A stretch of 64,000 nt of DNA from Citreimonas salinaria (lineage in GTDB: Bacteria > Pseudomonadota > Alphaproteobacteria > Rhodobacterales > Rhodobacteraceae), in NCBI RefSeq assembly GCF_900107235.1, contig NZ_FNPF01000001.1, positions 310,001 to 374,000 on the forward strand, read 5' to 3'. Of the stretch, positions 34,603-44,664 are shown one piece after another; within the stretch, counting starts at the first letter, position 1, and the number at the start of each line of letters is the position of its first letter. The notes beneath the pieces are model-generated. The model made no database searches. It saw only the letters and a program-made list of their open reading frames with translations, and was not told where the DNA came from. The translations under genes and the position numbers were made by a program.

Positions 34603-35829
34603 ATGAGCGCGCCCAAGAAAGTCGTCCTCGCCTATTCCGGCGGTCTCGACACCTCGATCATCCTGAAATGGTTGCAGACCGAGTACGGCTGCGAGGTGGT
34701 GACCTTCACCGCCGACCTGGGCCAGGGCGAGGAGCTGGAGCCGGCGCGCAAGAAGGCCGAGCTGCTGGGCATCGACCCGGCCTCGATCTTCGTCGAGGAC
34801 GTCCGCGAGGAATTCGTGCGCGACTTCGTCTTCCCGATGTTCCGCGCCAACGCCGTCTACGAGGGGCTGTACCTGCTGGGCACATCGATCGCCCGTCCGC
34901 TGATCTCCAAGCGGCTGGTCGAGATCGCGCGCGAGACCGGCGCCGACGCAGTCGCTCACGGCGCCACCGGCAAGGGCAACGACCAAGTCCGGTTCGAGCT
35001 GTCCTGCGCCGCGCTCGACCCCGACATCAAGGTGATCGCGCCGTGGCGGGAATGGAACCTCGGCTCTCGCACGTCGCTCATCGCGTTCGCCGAGCAGCAC
35101 CAGATCCCGATCGCCAAGGACAAGCGCGGTGAGGCGCCGTTCAGCGTCGACGCGAACCTCCTGCACACCTCGTCCGAGGGCAAGGTGCTCGAAGACCCCG
35201 CGCAGGACGCGCCCGATTACGTCTACCAGCGCACGGTGAACCCCGAGGACGCGCCGAACGACCCCGAACTGATCGAGATCACCTTCGCCAAGGGCGACCC
35301 GGTCGCCGTCAACGGCGAGGCGCTGTCGCCCGCCGCGATCCTGACCAGGCTGAACGAGCTGGGCGGCAAGCACGGGATCGGCCGGCTGGACTTCGTCGAG
35401 AATCGCTTCGTCGGCATGAAATCGCGCGGCATTTACGAAACCCCCGGCGGCACCGTCCTGCTGGAGGCGCATCGCGGGATCGAGCAGATCACGCTGGACA
35501 GCGGCGCGGGCCACCTGAAGGACTCGATCATGCCGCGCTACGCCGAGCTGATCTACAACGGCTTCTGGTTCTCGCCGGAACGCGAGATGTTGCAGGCGCT
35601 GATCGACAAGAGCCAGGAGAACGTCAGCGGCACCGTGCGGCTGAAGCTCTACAAAGGGTCGGTGCGCACCATCGGCCGCTGGTCCGAAGAAAGCCTGTAT
35701 TCCGAGGCGCACGTGACCTTCGAGGACGACGCCGGCGCCTACGATCAGAAGGACGCGGCCGGGTTCATCCAGCTCAACGCGCTGCGCCTGCGCCTTCTGG
35801 CGGCGCGCAAACGGCGGCTGGCACGTTGA
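34603..35829 (+). CDS. argG: Argininosuccinate synthase
   Basis: Joins citrulline and aspartate using ATP in arginine synthesis; cytoplasmic, 408 residues. The ATP-pyrophosphatase P-loop AYSGGLDTS is at 9-17, followed by [13 protein letters not shown] and [14 protein letters not shown], the citrulline/aspartate-binding regions. Start behind ggaaggaacccccc. It is monocistronic or followed by the small SCP2 gene 88 bp downstream. Confidence 0.96.
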   Translation: MSAPKKVVLAYSGGLDTSIILKWLQTEYGCEVVTFTADLGQGEELEPARKKAELLGIDPASIFVEDVREEFVRDFVFPMFRANAVYEGLYLLGTSIARPLISKRLVEIARETGADAVAHGATGKGNDQVRFELSCAALDPDIKVIAPWREWNLGSRTSLIAFAEQHQIPIAKDKRGEAPFSVDANLLHTSSEGKVLEDPAQDAPDYVYQRTVNPEDAPNDPELIEITFAKGDPVAVNGEALSPAAILTRLNELGGKHGIGRLDFVENRFVGMKSRGIYETPGGTVLLEAHRGIEQITLDSGAGHLKDSIMPRYAELIYNGFWFSPEREMLQALIDKSQENVSGTVRLKLYKGSVRTIGRWSEESLYSEAHVTFEDDAGAYDQKDAAGFIQLNALRLRLLAARKRRLAR

Positions 35830-35917
35830 CGCTGCGGCGCGGCACGTAACGTCACGCTACCGGGTTCCTGCCCGCTTGCGCCATGATCGGCGCATCGCAG
35901 GAAGGGACCCGAAGACA

Positions 35918-36205
35918 GTGACGATGAATATGGACGAGATCGCCGCGCGCATCCGCGAAGGACTGGCCCGCAAGCCGCTGGACGAAAGCCTGCGCTTCGA
36001 TTGCGGCGAGGACGGAGCCCTGCGGCTGGAAGGGTCCGAAGTGACGCATTCGGACGCCGTCGCCGACTGCACCATCCGCATCTCGCAGGCGAACCTGTCG
36101 AAGCTGGTCCAAGGCCAGCTGAACCCGATGACCGCCTTCGCGATGGGCAAGATCAAGGTTTCGGGCGACATGAGCGTCGCGCTGAAACTGGGACAGCTGC
36201 TGTAG
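35918..36205 (+). CDS. SCP2 sterol-binding domain protein
   Basis: Small single-domain protein of 95 residues. The SCP2 fold is suggested by SLRFDCGEDGALRLEG, DCTIRISQANLSKLVQGQLNPMTAFAMGKIKVSGD and the closing MSVALKLGQLL. Bacterial SCP2 proteins are thought to bind lipids or acyl compounds; no enzyme role is known. I use the GTG at 35918, which has the better spacing to gaaggg; an ATG at 35924 is possible. Confidence 0.85.
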   Translation: MTMNMDEIAARIREGLARKPLDESLRFDCGEDGALRLEGSEVTHSDAVADCTIRISQANLSKLVQGQLNPMTAFAMGKIKVSGDMSVALKLGQLL

Positions 36206-36348
36206 CGGTCGAACCACCAACCTAGGTTCAGGCGCGCGCGCGCCTTCCTCCGGGGGCTCACGCAGCATCACCTAGTGGTGAAAGCCGCGCACGAACCTTG
36301 CTTTGATGCATGCGTTGCCGGACCAATGTGGAAAACCCGGAGGACACC

Positions 36349-36978
36349 ATGCGCACTGCCATCCTGACCCTTGCCGCAGCTGCGGCCCTGACCGTCGCCC
36401 CCAGGGCCGACGCCGCCGAGATCGTCGTCGCCGGCGGCTGCTTCTGGTGTGTCGAGGCCGATTTCGAGAAGGTCCGCGGCGTGTCAGAGGTCGTCTCGGG
36501 CTATACCGGCGGCACCACCGAGAACCCGACCTACGACCAGGTCACCGGCGGCGATACCGGCCATTACGAGGCCGCGCGCATCGAGTACGACCAAAGCGAA
36601 ATCAACGCGCGTCAGCTTTACGACCTGTTCTTCCGCTCGATCGATCCGTTCGATGCCGGGGGGCAGTTCTGCGACCGCGGTGACAGCTATCGCAGCGCGA
36701 TCTTCGTCGACGGGCCCGAGGAACGCGAGGCCGCCGAGGCCGCGAAAGCCGCCGCCGAGCGGGAACTCGGCCAAGAGATCGTGACGCCGATCCTCGGGCT
36801 CGACGAGTTCTACCGCGCCGAGGATTACCACCAGGATTACTACAAGAGCTCGGAACGCACGTTGACGCGTTTCGGCTATATCGACCGCGCCGACGCCTAC
36901 GAGCGGTATCGCGAGGGCTGCCGCCGTGACCAGCGCGTGCGCGATATCTGGGGCGACGACGCCCCCTTCGCGGGCTAG
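36349..36978 (+). CDS. msrA: Peptide methionine sulfoxide reductase MsrA, predicted periplasmic
   Basis: Reduces methionine-S-sulfoxide in proteins; 209 residues. The catalytic motif is GGCFWC (Cys31, Cys34), followed by GYTGG and the HYEA block. Unlike most MsrA proteins it begins with a clear signal peptide (MRTAILTLAAAAALTVAPRADA), so the enzyme probably works in the periplasm. C-terminal cysteine in EGCRRDQR may be the resolving residue. Strong ribosome binding site cccggagga. The stop overlaps the stop of the convergent ribokinase gene. Confidence 0.93.
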   Translation: MRTAILTLAAAAALTVAPRADAAEIVVAGGCFWCVEADFEKVRGVSEVVSGYTGGTTENPTYDQVTGGDTGHYEAARIEYDQSEINARQLYDLFFRSIDPFDAGGQFCDRGDSYRSAIFVDGPEEREAAEAAKAAAERELGQEIVTPILGLDEFYRAEDYHQDYYKSSERTLTRFGYIDRADAYERYREGCRRDQRVRDIWGDDAPFAG

Positions 36979-37844
36979 AGCGACAGGTCCTGGACCTCGC
37001 GCAGGTCCGGGATCACGTCGGCGGTGCCGTGGCGCGTGACCATCAGCGCCGCGGCCTTCGTGGCAAGGCCGATCGCCTGCGCCATCGGCATTCCGCGATC
37101 GAGCCCCGCCAGAAGATAACCGGTGAAGGTGTCGCCGGCGCCGGTGGTGTCGACAGGACGCACCTTCAGCGCGTCGAAGTGACGCGTGGTGCCCGCGTCG
37201 GTGTCGTGCCAGTCGCAGCCATCGGGCCCGCGCGTCACCACCACGTCGCGCACTGGCAGCGCCTGCGGCTGCATGCCGGTTGCCTCGGCCAGTTGTGCCG
37301 CCTCGACCGCGTTCAGCACCAGCAGGTCCAGCAGCGGCAGGACCGCCCGCACGGCATCCGCGTCGAAGGGCGCCGCCGCATAGGCGACGCGCATGCCCCG
37401 GGCCGAGGCCATTTCGGCCCCCTCGCGCTGCAGGCTGGTTTCGTTCTGGAAAACGAAGACATCGCCGTCCCGCGCCTCGGCCAGCGGTTCCAGATGCTCG
37501 GCCGTCAGCTCGTGATTGGCGCCGGGATGCAGCACGATCGCGTTCTCGCCGGCGTCGTCGACCATGATGATCGCGTGGCCGGTCGGGCCGTCGACAGTGC
37601 GAATGTGGCGAGTGTCGACGCCGTATTCCAGCAACCGCTCGACCGCCCAGCCGCCGTCGGCGCCGACAGCGCCCAGATGCACGCAACGTGCGGCCGCCCG
37701 CGCCGCCGCCACCGACATGTTCGCCCCCTTGCCTCCCAGTCCGCGCGAGAATTCGCTCGACGCCAAAGTCTCGCCCGGTGCCGGTAGGTGCGGCAGCCGA
37801 TAGACCAGATCCGCGTTGATAGAGCCCAGGTTGAAGACCGTCAT
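36975..37844 (-). CDS. rbsK: Ribokinase-like PfkB sugar kinase
   Basis: 289 residues. PfkB family signature 1 GLGGKGANMSVAAARA near the N-terminus and signature 2 DTTGAGDTFTGYLLAG (catalytic Asp near residue 237) near the C-terminus. The N-terminal VFNLGSINADLVYRLP matches the ribokinase subgroup, so phosphorylation of ribose is the best guess, but PfkB substrates vary and no ribose transporter is nearby. 12 bp from the maeB stop on the same strand. Confidence 0.85.
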   Translation of the reverse strand: MTVFNLGSINADLVYRLPHLPAPGETLASSEFSRGLGGKGANMSVAAARAAARCVHLGAVGADGGWAVERLLEYGVDTRHIRTVDGPTGHAIIMVDDAGENAIVLHPGANHELTAEHLEPLAEARDGDVFVFQNETSLQREGAEMASARGMRVAYAAAPFDADAVRAVLPLLDLLVLNAVEAAQLAEATGMQPQALPVRDVVVTRGPDGCDWHDTDAGTTRHFDALKVRPVDTTGAGDTFTGYLLAGLDRGMPMAQAIGLATKAAALMVTRHGTADVIPDLREVQDLSL

Positions 37845-37856
37845 CGCGGCAGGTCC

Positions 37857-40112
37857 CTAGCCCACCTTGCACGCGGCAAGAACCGCCATGTTCAGGATGT
37901 CGTTGGCGGTCGAGTTGGTCGAGCAGATCTGGATCGACCTGTCGACGCCGGTCAGGATCGGACCGATCACCGTCGCGCCCGCCAATTCCTGCATCATCTT
38001 GACCGAGATCGACGCCGAGTGGCGTGCCGGCACCACAAGGATGTTCGCCGGGCCGGTCAGGCGCTGGAAGGGATAGGCCTCTTGCGCGCGGGTGTTGAGC
38101 GCCACGTCGACGGTCATCTCGCCCTCGTATTCGAAGCTCACACCGCGGGCGTCCAGCACCTCGGGGGCGAGGTGCATCTTCTCGGCGCGCTCCGACACCG
38201 GGTAGCCGAAGGTCGAGAAGCTGACGAAGGCCACGCGCGGTTCCAGCCCGAGGTGCCGCGCCACGCCGGCGGCGCGCTCGGCGATGGTGGCAAGGTCATG
38301 CTCGTTGGGCCATTCGTGCACCAGCGTGTCGGCGACCAGCACGATACGGCCCTTGTGCAGCAGCACGGTCACGCCCGCGGCACCGTGCTTGGCGTCGGCG
38401 TCGAAGACGTGGTTGATCAGCTCCATCACGTGCGCCGACTTGCGCGTGGCGCCCAGGATAAGCCCGTCGCCGTGCCCGTGCGCCAGCATCAGCGCGGCGA
38501 AGACGTGCCGGTCGCGCGCCGCCAGCCTGTGCACGTCTGTCCGGTCCAGCCCCTTGCGCTGGCCGCGGGCGTACAGGAACTCCTTGTAGGTCTCGAGATG
38601 CGGCGTGTTGGCGGCATTCACCACCTCGATCTCGCTCGCCGCGTCGGCAAGGCCCGCGGCGTCCAGCTTGGCCTTGACGTCGGCCTCGCGCCCCACCACC
38701 AGCGCCTGACCCAGCCCCGAGCGCTGGTACATCACCGCCGCGCGCAGCACGCGCGGGTCGTCGCCTTCGGAAAAGATCATCCGCGTCTGGTTCGCGCGGG
38801 CGCGCGCGTTGATCGACCGCAGGATCGAGGCGGTGGGATCCATGCGGACTTTCAGGCTTTCCTCGTAGGCCTCCATGTCGATGATCGGGCGCCGCGCGGC
38901 GCCGGTATCCATGCCCGCGCGCGCAACCGCCGGCGGGATGCGCCAGATCAGGCGCGGGTCGAAGGGCGTGGGGATGATGTAGTCGCGCCCGAAGCTAAGC
39001 GCCGTGCCATAGGCCAGCGCGACCTCGTCGGGCACGTCCTCGCGCGCCAGCGCAGCCAGCGCCTCGGCGCAGGCGATCTTCATCGCGTCGTTTATGGCGC
39101 GGGCGTGGATGTCGAGCGCGCCGCGGAACAGGTAGGGAAACCCGAGCACATTGTTGACCTGGTTGGGGTAGTCGGACCGGCCGGTGGCGACGATCGCGTC
39201 CTGGCGGATCTCCTGCGCCTCTTCGGGCGTGATCTCGGGGTCGGGATTCGCCATGGCGAAAATGACCGGGTTGTCGGCCATCGACTCGACCATGGCGGGC
39301 GTCACCGCGCCCTTGACCGACACGCCGATGAAGACGTCCGCGCCCTTCATCGCCTCCTCGAGCGTGCGCAGGTCGGTCTTCACCGCGTGGGCCGATTTCC
39401 ACTGGTTCATACCCTCGGTGCGGCCCTGGTAAATCACGCCCTTGGTGTCGCAGGCGATGCAGTTCTCGTGCCGCGCGCCCATCGACTTGAGCAGTTCGAT
39501 GCAGGCGATCCCGGCCGCGCCCGCGCCGTTGAGCACGATGCGGCAATCCTCGATCTTCTTTCCGCTGATGTGCAGCGCGTTGATCAGCCCCGCGGCGCAG
39601 ATCACCGCCGTCCCGTGCTGGTCGTCGTGGAAGACGGGGATGTCCATCTGCTCCTTCAGCGTCTGCTCGATGATGAAGCATTCCGGCGCCTTGATGTCCT
39701 CGAGGTTGATGCCGCCGAAGGTCGGGCCCATCAGTTTGACTGCCTTGATGAACTCGTCCGGGTCTTCGGTATCCAGCTCGATATCGATCGAGTTCACGTC
39801 GGCGAAGCGCTTGAACAGGACCGACTTGCCCTCCATCACCGGCTTCGAGCCCAGCGCGCCGAGGTTGCCCAGCCCCAGCACCGCTGTGCCGTTCGAGATC
39901 ACCGCGACGAGGTTGCCCTTGTTGGTGTAGTCGTAGGCCAGTTCGGGGTTCTGCGCGATCTCCTCGCAGGGCACGGCGACACCGGGGGAATAGGCCAGCG
40001 AAAGGTCGCGCTGCGTTGTCATCGGGACGGTGGCGTTGACCTCCCACTTGCCGGGCATGGGCTCGTAGTGGAACGCCAGCGCCTCTTCGCGCGTGTACTT
40101 GGTTCTGGACAT
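37857..40112 (-). CDS. maeB: NADP-dependent malic enzyme with C-terminal phosphotransacetylase-like domain
   Basis: Decarboxylates malate to pyruvate, making NADPH; 751 residues. Malic enzyme part about 1-430, with SLAYSPGVAVPCEEIA, VLGLGNLGALGSKPVMEGK and the nucleotide fold VLNGAGAAGIACIELL. The remainder (about 430-751) is the phosphate acetyltransferase-like domain found in MaeB enzymes, which regulates activity (acetyl-CoA inhibition in characterised relatives). Start at the ATG shown; mutS is divergent, 87 bp away. Confidence 0.95.
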   Translation of the reverse strand: MSRTKYTREEALAFHYEPMPGKWEVNATVPMTTQRDLSLAYSPGVAVPCEEIAQNPELAYDYTNKGNLVAVISNGTAVLGLGNLGALGSKPVMEGKSVLFKRFADVNSIDIELDTEDPDEFIKAVKLMGPTFGGINLEDIKAPECFIIEQTLKEQMDIPVFHDDQHGTAVICAAGLINALHISGKKIEDCRIVLNGAGAAGIACIELLKSMGARHENCIACDTKGVIYQGRTEGMNQWKSAHAVKTDLRTLEEAMKGADVFIGVSVKGAVTPAMVESMADNPVIFAMANPDPEITPEEAQEIRQDAIVATGRSDYPNQVNNVLGFPYLFRGALDIHARAINDAMKIACAEALAALAREDVPDEVALAYGTALSFGRDYIIPTPFDPRLIWRIPPAVARAGMDTGAARRPIIDMEAYEESLKVRMDPTASILRSINARARANQTRMIFSEGDDPRVLRAAVMYQRSGLGQALVVGREADVKAKLDAAGLADAASEIEVVNAANTPHLETYKEFLYARGQRKGLDRTDVHRLAARDRHVFAALMLAHGHGDGLILGATRKSAHVMELINHVFDADAKHGAAGVTVLLHKGRIVLVADTLVHEWPNEHDLATIAERAAGVARHLGLEPRVAFVSFSTFGYPVSERAEKMHLAPEVLDARGVSFEYEGEMTVDVALNTRAQEAYPFQRLTGPANILVVPARHSASISVKMMQELAGATVIGPILTGVDRSIQICSTNSTANDILNMAVLAACKVG

Positions 40113-40199
40113 GGCTTCCCCCTTGCTCGCGGCGGTTTTCCGGTTTTACCGCGCCTCCGTCAGCCTTAATGTCACGCGAAACCGGCCGGGGGAAGGTTC

Positions 40200-42854
40200 G
40201 TGAACGCAAACGTCAAGGCGCCCGACGCGTCCGTCACGCCAATGATGGCGCAGTACCTGTCGATCAAGGCGGATTACGCCGACGCGCTGCTGTTCTACCG
40301 GATGGGCGATTTCTACGAGTTGTTCTTCGACGACGCGGCGGCGGCCGCCGAGGCGCTGGACATCGCGCTAACCAAGCGCGGCAAGCATGACGGCGACGAT
40401 ATTCCGATGTGCGGCGTTCCCGTCCACGCGGCCGAGGGCTACCTGCTGACGCTGATCCGCAAAGGCTTCCGCGTCGCCGTGTGCGAGCAGATGGAGCCCC
40501 CGTCCGAGGCCAAGAAGCGCGGCGCCAAGTCCGTCGTGCGGCGCGAGGTGGTGCGCCTCGTCACCCCCGGCACGCTGACCGAAGACACATTGCTGGACGC
40601 GCGGCGGCACAACTACCTGGCGGCGCTGGCGCGGGTGCGCGACGACTGGGCGCTGGCGTGGTGCGACATCTCGACCGGCGCGTTTCACGTGATGCCGGTC
40701 GGGCAATCGCGCATCGGTGCCGAGATCGCGCGCCTGTCGCCGTCCGAGCTTCTGACGACCGACGCGGTGGACGAGACCATGCGCGAGGTCCTGGGCGACT
40801 TGTGCGTCTGGCCCACCGTCCTAGGCGCGGCCAGCTTCGATTCCACCGCGGCCGAGGGGCGGCTGTGCACGGCCTACGGCGTCTCGACGCTGTCGGGCTT
40901 CGGCACCTTTGACCGGGCGGAACTGTCGGCGATGGGCGCCGTGGTCGACTACCTCGACATCACGCAGAAAGGCGCCCTGCCCCGCCTCACGCCGCCCCGC
41001 TCCGAAGCGACCTCGCGTCTGATGCAGATCGACGCCGCGACCCGCCGCAACCTGGAGTTGACGCACAGCCTTCAGGGCGGGCGGGCGGGCAGCCTGCTTT
41101 CGGTGATCGACCGAACGGTGACGGCGGCAGGCGCGCGGCTGCTGGAGCGGCGGCTGTCGTCGCCGTCACGCGACCTGTCGGTCATCCGCGGACGGCTGGA
41201 AGCCGTGCGCTGGGCTGTCGAGACGCCGCTGGCCGATCGCCTGCGCGACGCGCTGCGCCGGGTGCCGGACCTCGACCGCGCTTTGTCGCGGCTAGCGCTC
41301 GACCGGGGCGGTCCGCGCGATCTTGCCGCCGTCCGCAACGCGTGTGAACAGGCCGCGGACATCCTGCGAATGCTGGGCGGCACCGACCTTCCCACCACGC
41401 TGGACGAGGCACGCGCCGCGTTGAGTGGCTTCGACGCCCTGCGCGGCACGCTGGCCGCGGCGCTGGTGGCCGATCCGCCGCTTCTGGCACGCGACGGCGG
41501 CTTCATCGCCGCGGGTCACGACGCCGCGCTGGACGAGGCGCGCCAGCTGCGGGACGAGGGGCGCGGCGTGATCGCCAGGATGCAGGCGGATTACGCGCAG
41601 CAGGCCGGCATCTCCGGCCTCAAGATCAAGCACAACAACGTGCTGGGCTACTTCATCGAGACCACCGCGACGCACCGCGACCGCATGCTGCAGCCGCCGC
41701 TGTCGGACACGTTCATCCACCGCCAGACCACCGCCAACCAGCTGCGCTTCACCACCGTCGAACTGTCCGAGATCGAGACGCGCATCCTCAACGCCGGCGG
41801 CGAGGCGCTGGACATCGAGAAGCGGCTGTTCGCGGACCTGCGCGCGCAGGTCCTCGACGCCGCGCCGGCGCTGTCCGGGCTGGCGCTGGGGCTGGCCGAG
41901 TTCGACCTGAGCCTGAGCCTTGCCGACCTGTCGCGCGCCCGGGACTGGACGATGCCGCAGGTCGACGACAGCCGCGCCTTCCGGATCGAGGGCGGCCGCC
42001 ACCCTGTGGTCGAGGCCGCGCTGGAAGCCAGCGGCACGCCCTTCGTGGCCAACGATTGCGCGCTCGACGCGGGCGACGGCGCGGCGGTGATGCTGCTGAC
42101 CGGTCCGAACATGGCGGGCAAGTCGACCTTCCTGCGGCAGAACGCGCTGATCGCGCTGCTGGCGCAGATGGGAAGCTTCGTGCCTGCGCGCGCGGCGCGT
42201 GTCGGGCTGGTCAGCCAGATCTTCAGCCGCGTCGGGGCCTCGGATGATCTTGCACGCGGCCGGTCGACCTTCATGGTCGAGATGGTGGAAACCGCCGCGA
42301 TCCTGAACCAGGCCGACGACCGCGCGCTGGTGATCCTAGACGAGATCGGGCGCGGCACCGCCACCTATGACGGGCTGTCGATCGCTTGGGCCGTGCTGGA
42401 GCACCTTCAGGCGGTGAACCGCGTCCGCGGCCTGTTTGCGACGCATTACCACGAGTTGACGCAGCTGGCGGGCAAGCTGGACGGCGTGCGCAACGCCACG
42501 GTTGCGGTCAAGGAATGGCAGGGCGAGGTGATCTTCCTGCACGAAGTGCGCGACGGTGCCGCCGACCGCTCCTACGGCGTGCAGGTGGCGAAACTGGCGG
42601 GTCTGCCTGCCCCGGTCATCGAGCGCGCGCGCACCGTCCTGCAGGCGCTGGAGGAAGGCGAGCGCGAGCGGGCCGCACCCAAGGCGCTGATCGACGACCT
42701 GCCGCTGTTCTCGGCCGCCGCGGCGGCCCCGCCGACGCAATCGAAAGTGGCATCCGAGGCCGAAGAGCGCCTCGCTGCGCTCAACCCCGACGACCTCAGC
42801 CCACGCGAGGCGCTGCAGGCGCTTTACGACCTGAAAGCCCTGACGCAGGCCTGA
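40200..42854 (+). CDS. mutS: MutS, DNA mismatch recognition ATPase
   Basis: Recognises base mismatches in post-replicative repair; 884 residues. The mismatch-binding motif DFYELFFDDA (about 38-47, Phe-x-Glu) is in domain I; the P-loop is GPNMAGKST (about 635-643), with DDLARGRSTFMVEM and VILDEIGRGTATYDG following. A C-terminal segment NPDDLSPREALQALYDL is the tetramerisation motif. GTG start behind gggggaagg. Convergent with grpE. Confidence 0.96.
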   Translation: MNANVKAPDASVTPMMAQYLSIKADYADALLFYRMGDFYELFFDDAAAAAEALDIALTKRGKHDGDDIPMCGVPVHAAEGYLLTLIRKGFRVAVCEQMEPPSEAKKRGAKSVVRREVVRLVTPGTLTEDTLLDARRHNYLAALARVRDDWALAWCDISTGAFHVMPVGQSRIGAEIARLSPSELLTTDAVDETMREVLGDLCVWPTVLGAASFDSTAAEGRLCTAYGVSTLSGFGTFDRAELSAMGAVVDYLDITQKGALPRLTPPRSEATSRLMQIDAATRRNLELTHSLQGGRAGSLLSVIDRTVTAAGARLLERRLSSPSRDLSVIRGRLEAVRWAVETPLADRLRDALRRVPDLDRALSRLALDRGGPRDLAAVRNACEQAADILRMLGGTDLPTTLDEARAALSGFDALRGTLAAALVADPPLLARDGGFIAAGHDAALDEARQLRDEGRGVIARMQADYAQQAGISGLKIKHNNVLGYFIETTATHRDRMLQPPLSDTFIHRQTTANQLRFTTVELSEIETRILNAGGEALDIEKRLFADLRAQVLDAAPALSGLALGLAEFDLSLSLADLSRARDWTMPQVDDSRAFRIEGGRHPVVEAALEASGTPFVANDCALDAGDGAAVMLLTGPNMAGKSTFLRQNALIALLAQMGSFVPARAARVGLVSQIFSRVGASDDLARGRSTFMVEMVETAAILNQADDRALVILDEIGRGTATYDGLSIAWAVLEHLQAVNRVRGLFATHYHELTQLAGKLDGVRNATVAVKEWQGEVIFLHEVRDGAADRSYGVQVAKLAGLPAPVIERARTVLQALEEGERERAAPKALIDDLPLFSAAAAAPPTQSKVASEAEERLAALNPDDLSPREALQALYDLKALTQA

Positions 42855-42896
42855 GGCCGGCCGCTGCCGTCATCTGGATGAAGAAAGCTGGACGCG

Positions 42897-42913
42897 CGGG
42901 GGCAACGCCCCCG
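42897..42913. terminator. Stem-loop between mutS and grpE
   Basis: CGGGGGC / GCCCCCG with an AAC loop, in the 73-bp gap between convergent stop codons. No T-run; probable shared terminator. Confidence 0.5.
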
Positions 42914-42927
42914 TCGCAAGCACGGTC

Positions 42928-43479
42928 TCAGCTGGCCGGTGTCGAGCTGACGCCCACCTGCGCGGGGCGCAGAAGCCGGTCGTGCAGCAGGAAGCCGCTG
43001 GCCGAGACCTGGATGATCTCGCCGGCCTTGGTGTTAGGCACCGGCGCCTCGAACATCGCCTCGTGGTGCTGCGGGTCGAAGCGGTCACCGACCTGCGGCT
43101 CGATCCGAGTCACGCCGTGGCGGTCGAAGACAGTCGCCAGTTCCTTTAGCGTCAGCTCGACACCCTCGACCAGCGCGGTTGAGGCAGAAGTGTCGTCATC
43201 CTTGGCCACGGCCAGCGCGCGCTGAAGGTTGTCGTAGACGGGAAGGAGGTCGCGGGCGATGCGCGTGCCGCCATAGGCCTGAGCCTCCTGCCGGTCCTTC
43301 GCGGCGCGCTTGCGCGCGTTCTCGGCATCGGCCAGCGCGCGTAGCAGTCGATCCTTCAGCTCGTCGCGCTCGGCGCGCAGCGAGTCCAGCTCGACATCCT
43401 CGTTGCTGGGCTCGCTCTCGTCTTCGGGTTCCACCGCCTCGGGATCGTCGAGAAACGGATCTTCCTTCGGGTCTGCCAT
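42928..43479 (-). CDS. grpE: GrpE, nucleotide exchange factor of DnaK
   Basis: 183 residues. An acidic N-terminus, a long coiled-coil region (about 30-60, [25 protein letters not shown]), then the C-terminal wing with [11 protein letters not shown] and [10 protein letters not shown]. Releases ADP from DnaK in the heat-shock chaperone cycle. dnaK and dnaJ are not in the window; hrcA lies 3 bp upstream, a common pairing. Confidence 0.93.
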   Translation of the reverse strand: MADPKEDPFLDDPEAVEPEDESEPSNEDVELDSLRAERDELKDRLLRALADAENARKRAAKDRQEAQAYGGTRIARDLLPVYDNLQRALAVAKDDDTSASTALVEGVELTLKELATVFDRHGVTRIEPQVGDRFDPQHHEAMFEAPVPNTKAGEIIQVSASGFLLHDRLLRPAQVGVSSTPAS

Positions 43480-43482
43480 GTC

Positions 43483-44553
43483 TCACCTCTGCTGCCGGTC
43501 GGCGATCAGCCGTCCGACCAATTGGGCCGTGTAGTCCACTATGGGGACGATGCGGCCGTAGTTCAGGCGGGTCGGGCCGATCACGCCTACCGCGCCCACG
43601 ATCTTTCGGTCCGCGTTCATATATGGAGAGACCACCAGAGAGGAACCCGAAAGCGAAAAAAGTTTGTTCTCGGATCCGATGAAGATGCGCACGCCGTCGC
43701 CCTCCTCGGCCAGTTCCAGAAACTCGGCGATGTCGCGCTTGCGCTCGAGGTCGTCGAACAGCAGGCGGATCTTTTCCAGTTCTTCCTCGGCGGCGTCCTC
43801 GCCCAGCAGGTTGGCGCGGCCGCGCACGATCAGGCGCGCCGACATGTCCGGCTCGGCCTCCCACACGGCGACGCCGGATTCCACCAGCTCGGCCGCAAGC
43901 GAGTCGAGCTCCTGGCGCCGCCTGACGATTTCCTGTGCCATGACGGTCTTCAACTCGGACAACGTCTTGCCGTCGACGAAGGCGTTGATGAAGTTGGCCG
44001 CTTCGCGCATGGCCGAGGGCGTCTGTCCCTTCGGTGGCGTGAACAGACGGTTTTCCACGTGCCCGTCGGCGAAGACGATGACCACCAGGGCCCGTTCATG
44101 CGACAGACTGACGAATTCGATATGCTTCAGGGGCGCCTCGTGCTTCGGCGTCAGCACGAGCGACGCGCCATGCGTCACGCCAGACAGCGCATGCCCTACC
44201 CGGTCCAGCAATCCGCCCACGTCGTCGGTGTTGGACCCCAGCGTCGCGTCGAGCTTTTCGCGGTCGGTGGCTTCCAGGTCGCCGACCTCGAGCAGCCCGT
44301 CGACGAACATGCGAAGGCCGAGCTGCGTCGGCACGCGACCGGCGCTGACATGGGGGCTGTCCAGCAGGCCCAGGAATTCCAGGTCCTGCATAACGTTGCG
44401 TACCGTCGCAGCCGAAACCTTTTCCGACAGCGTGCGCGTCAGTACGCGCGAGCCCACGGGCTCGCCCGATGCCAGATACCCCTCGACCACGCGCCGGAAC
44501 ACTTCGCGCGAGCGGTCGTTCATCTGTTCGAGCAGCGCGCCTGCCTCTTTCAT
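43483..44553 (-). CDS. hrcA: HrcA, heat-shock repressor
   Basis: Repressor that binds CIRCE operators of groESL and other chaperone genes and needs GroE to fold; 356 residues. An N-terminal winged helix (about 10-80, [20 protein letters not shown] and [15 protein letters not shown]) is followed by a dimerisation/GAF-like domain ending in [17 protein letters not shown]. Cotranscribed with grpE. I looked for a CIRCE element (TTAGCACTC-N9-GAGTGCTAA) in the 111 bp upstream and found none, so control of this operon is not obviously autoregulatory. Confidence 0.94.
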   Translation of the reverse strand: MKEAGALLEQMNDRSREVFRRVVEGYLASGEPVGSRVLTRTLSEKVSAATVRNVMQDLEFLGLLDSPHVSAGRVPTQLGLRMFVDGLLEVGDLEATDREKLDATLGSNTDDVGGLLDRVGHALSGVTHGASLVLTPKHEAPLKHIEFVSLSHERALVVIVFADGHVENRLFTPPKGQTPSAMREAANFINAFVDGKTLSELKTVMAQEIVRRRQELDSLAAELVESGVAVWEAEPDMSARLIVRGRANLLGEDAAEEELEKIRLLFDDLERKRDIAEFLELAEEGDGVRIFIGSENKLFSLSGSSLVVSPYMNADRKIVGAVGVIGPTRLNYGRIVPIVDYTAQLVGRLIADRQQR

Positions 44554-44664
44554 ACTGCGCCTCTTGCCAGTCGGGCCATTAAAGGTGCCTCTTTGCCGGC
44601 GTCAATCGGGGTTGCGCCGGGGGTGACGGCCCGTCTATGCCGAGCCAATCAACGGAGAGGCTTC

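Noticed and set aside
37788-40169. A 793-codon rightward open frame opposite maeB
   Set aside because: Antisense shadow of the malic enzyme gene; no domain motif.
44554-44664. Search for a CIRCE operator upstream of hrcA
   Set aside because: No TTAGCACTC/GAGTGCTAA pair is present in the intergenic region.
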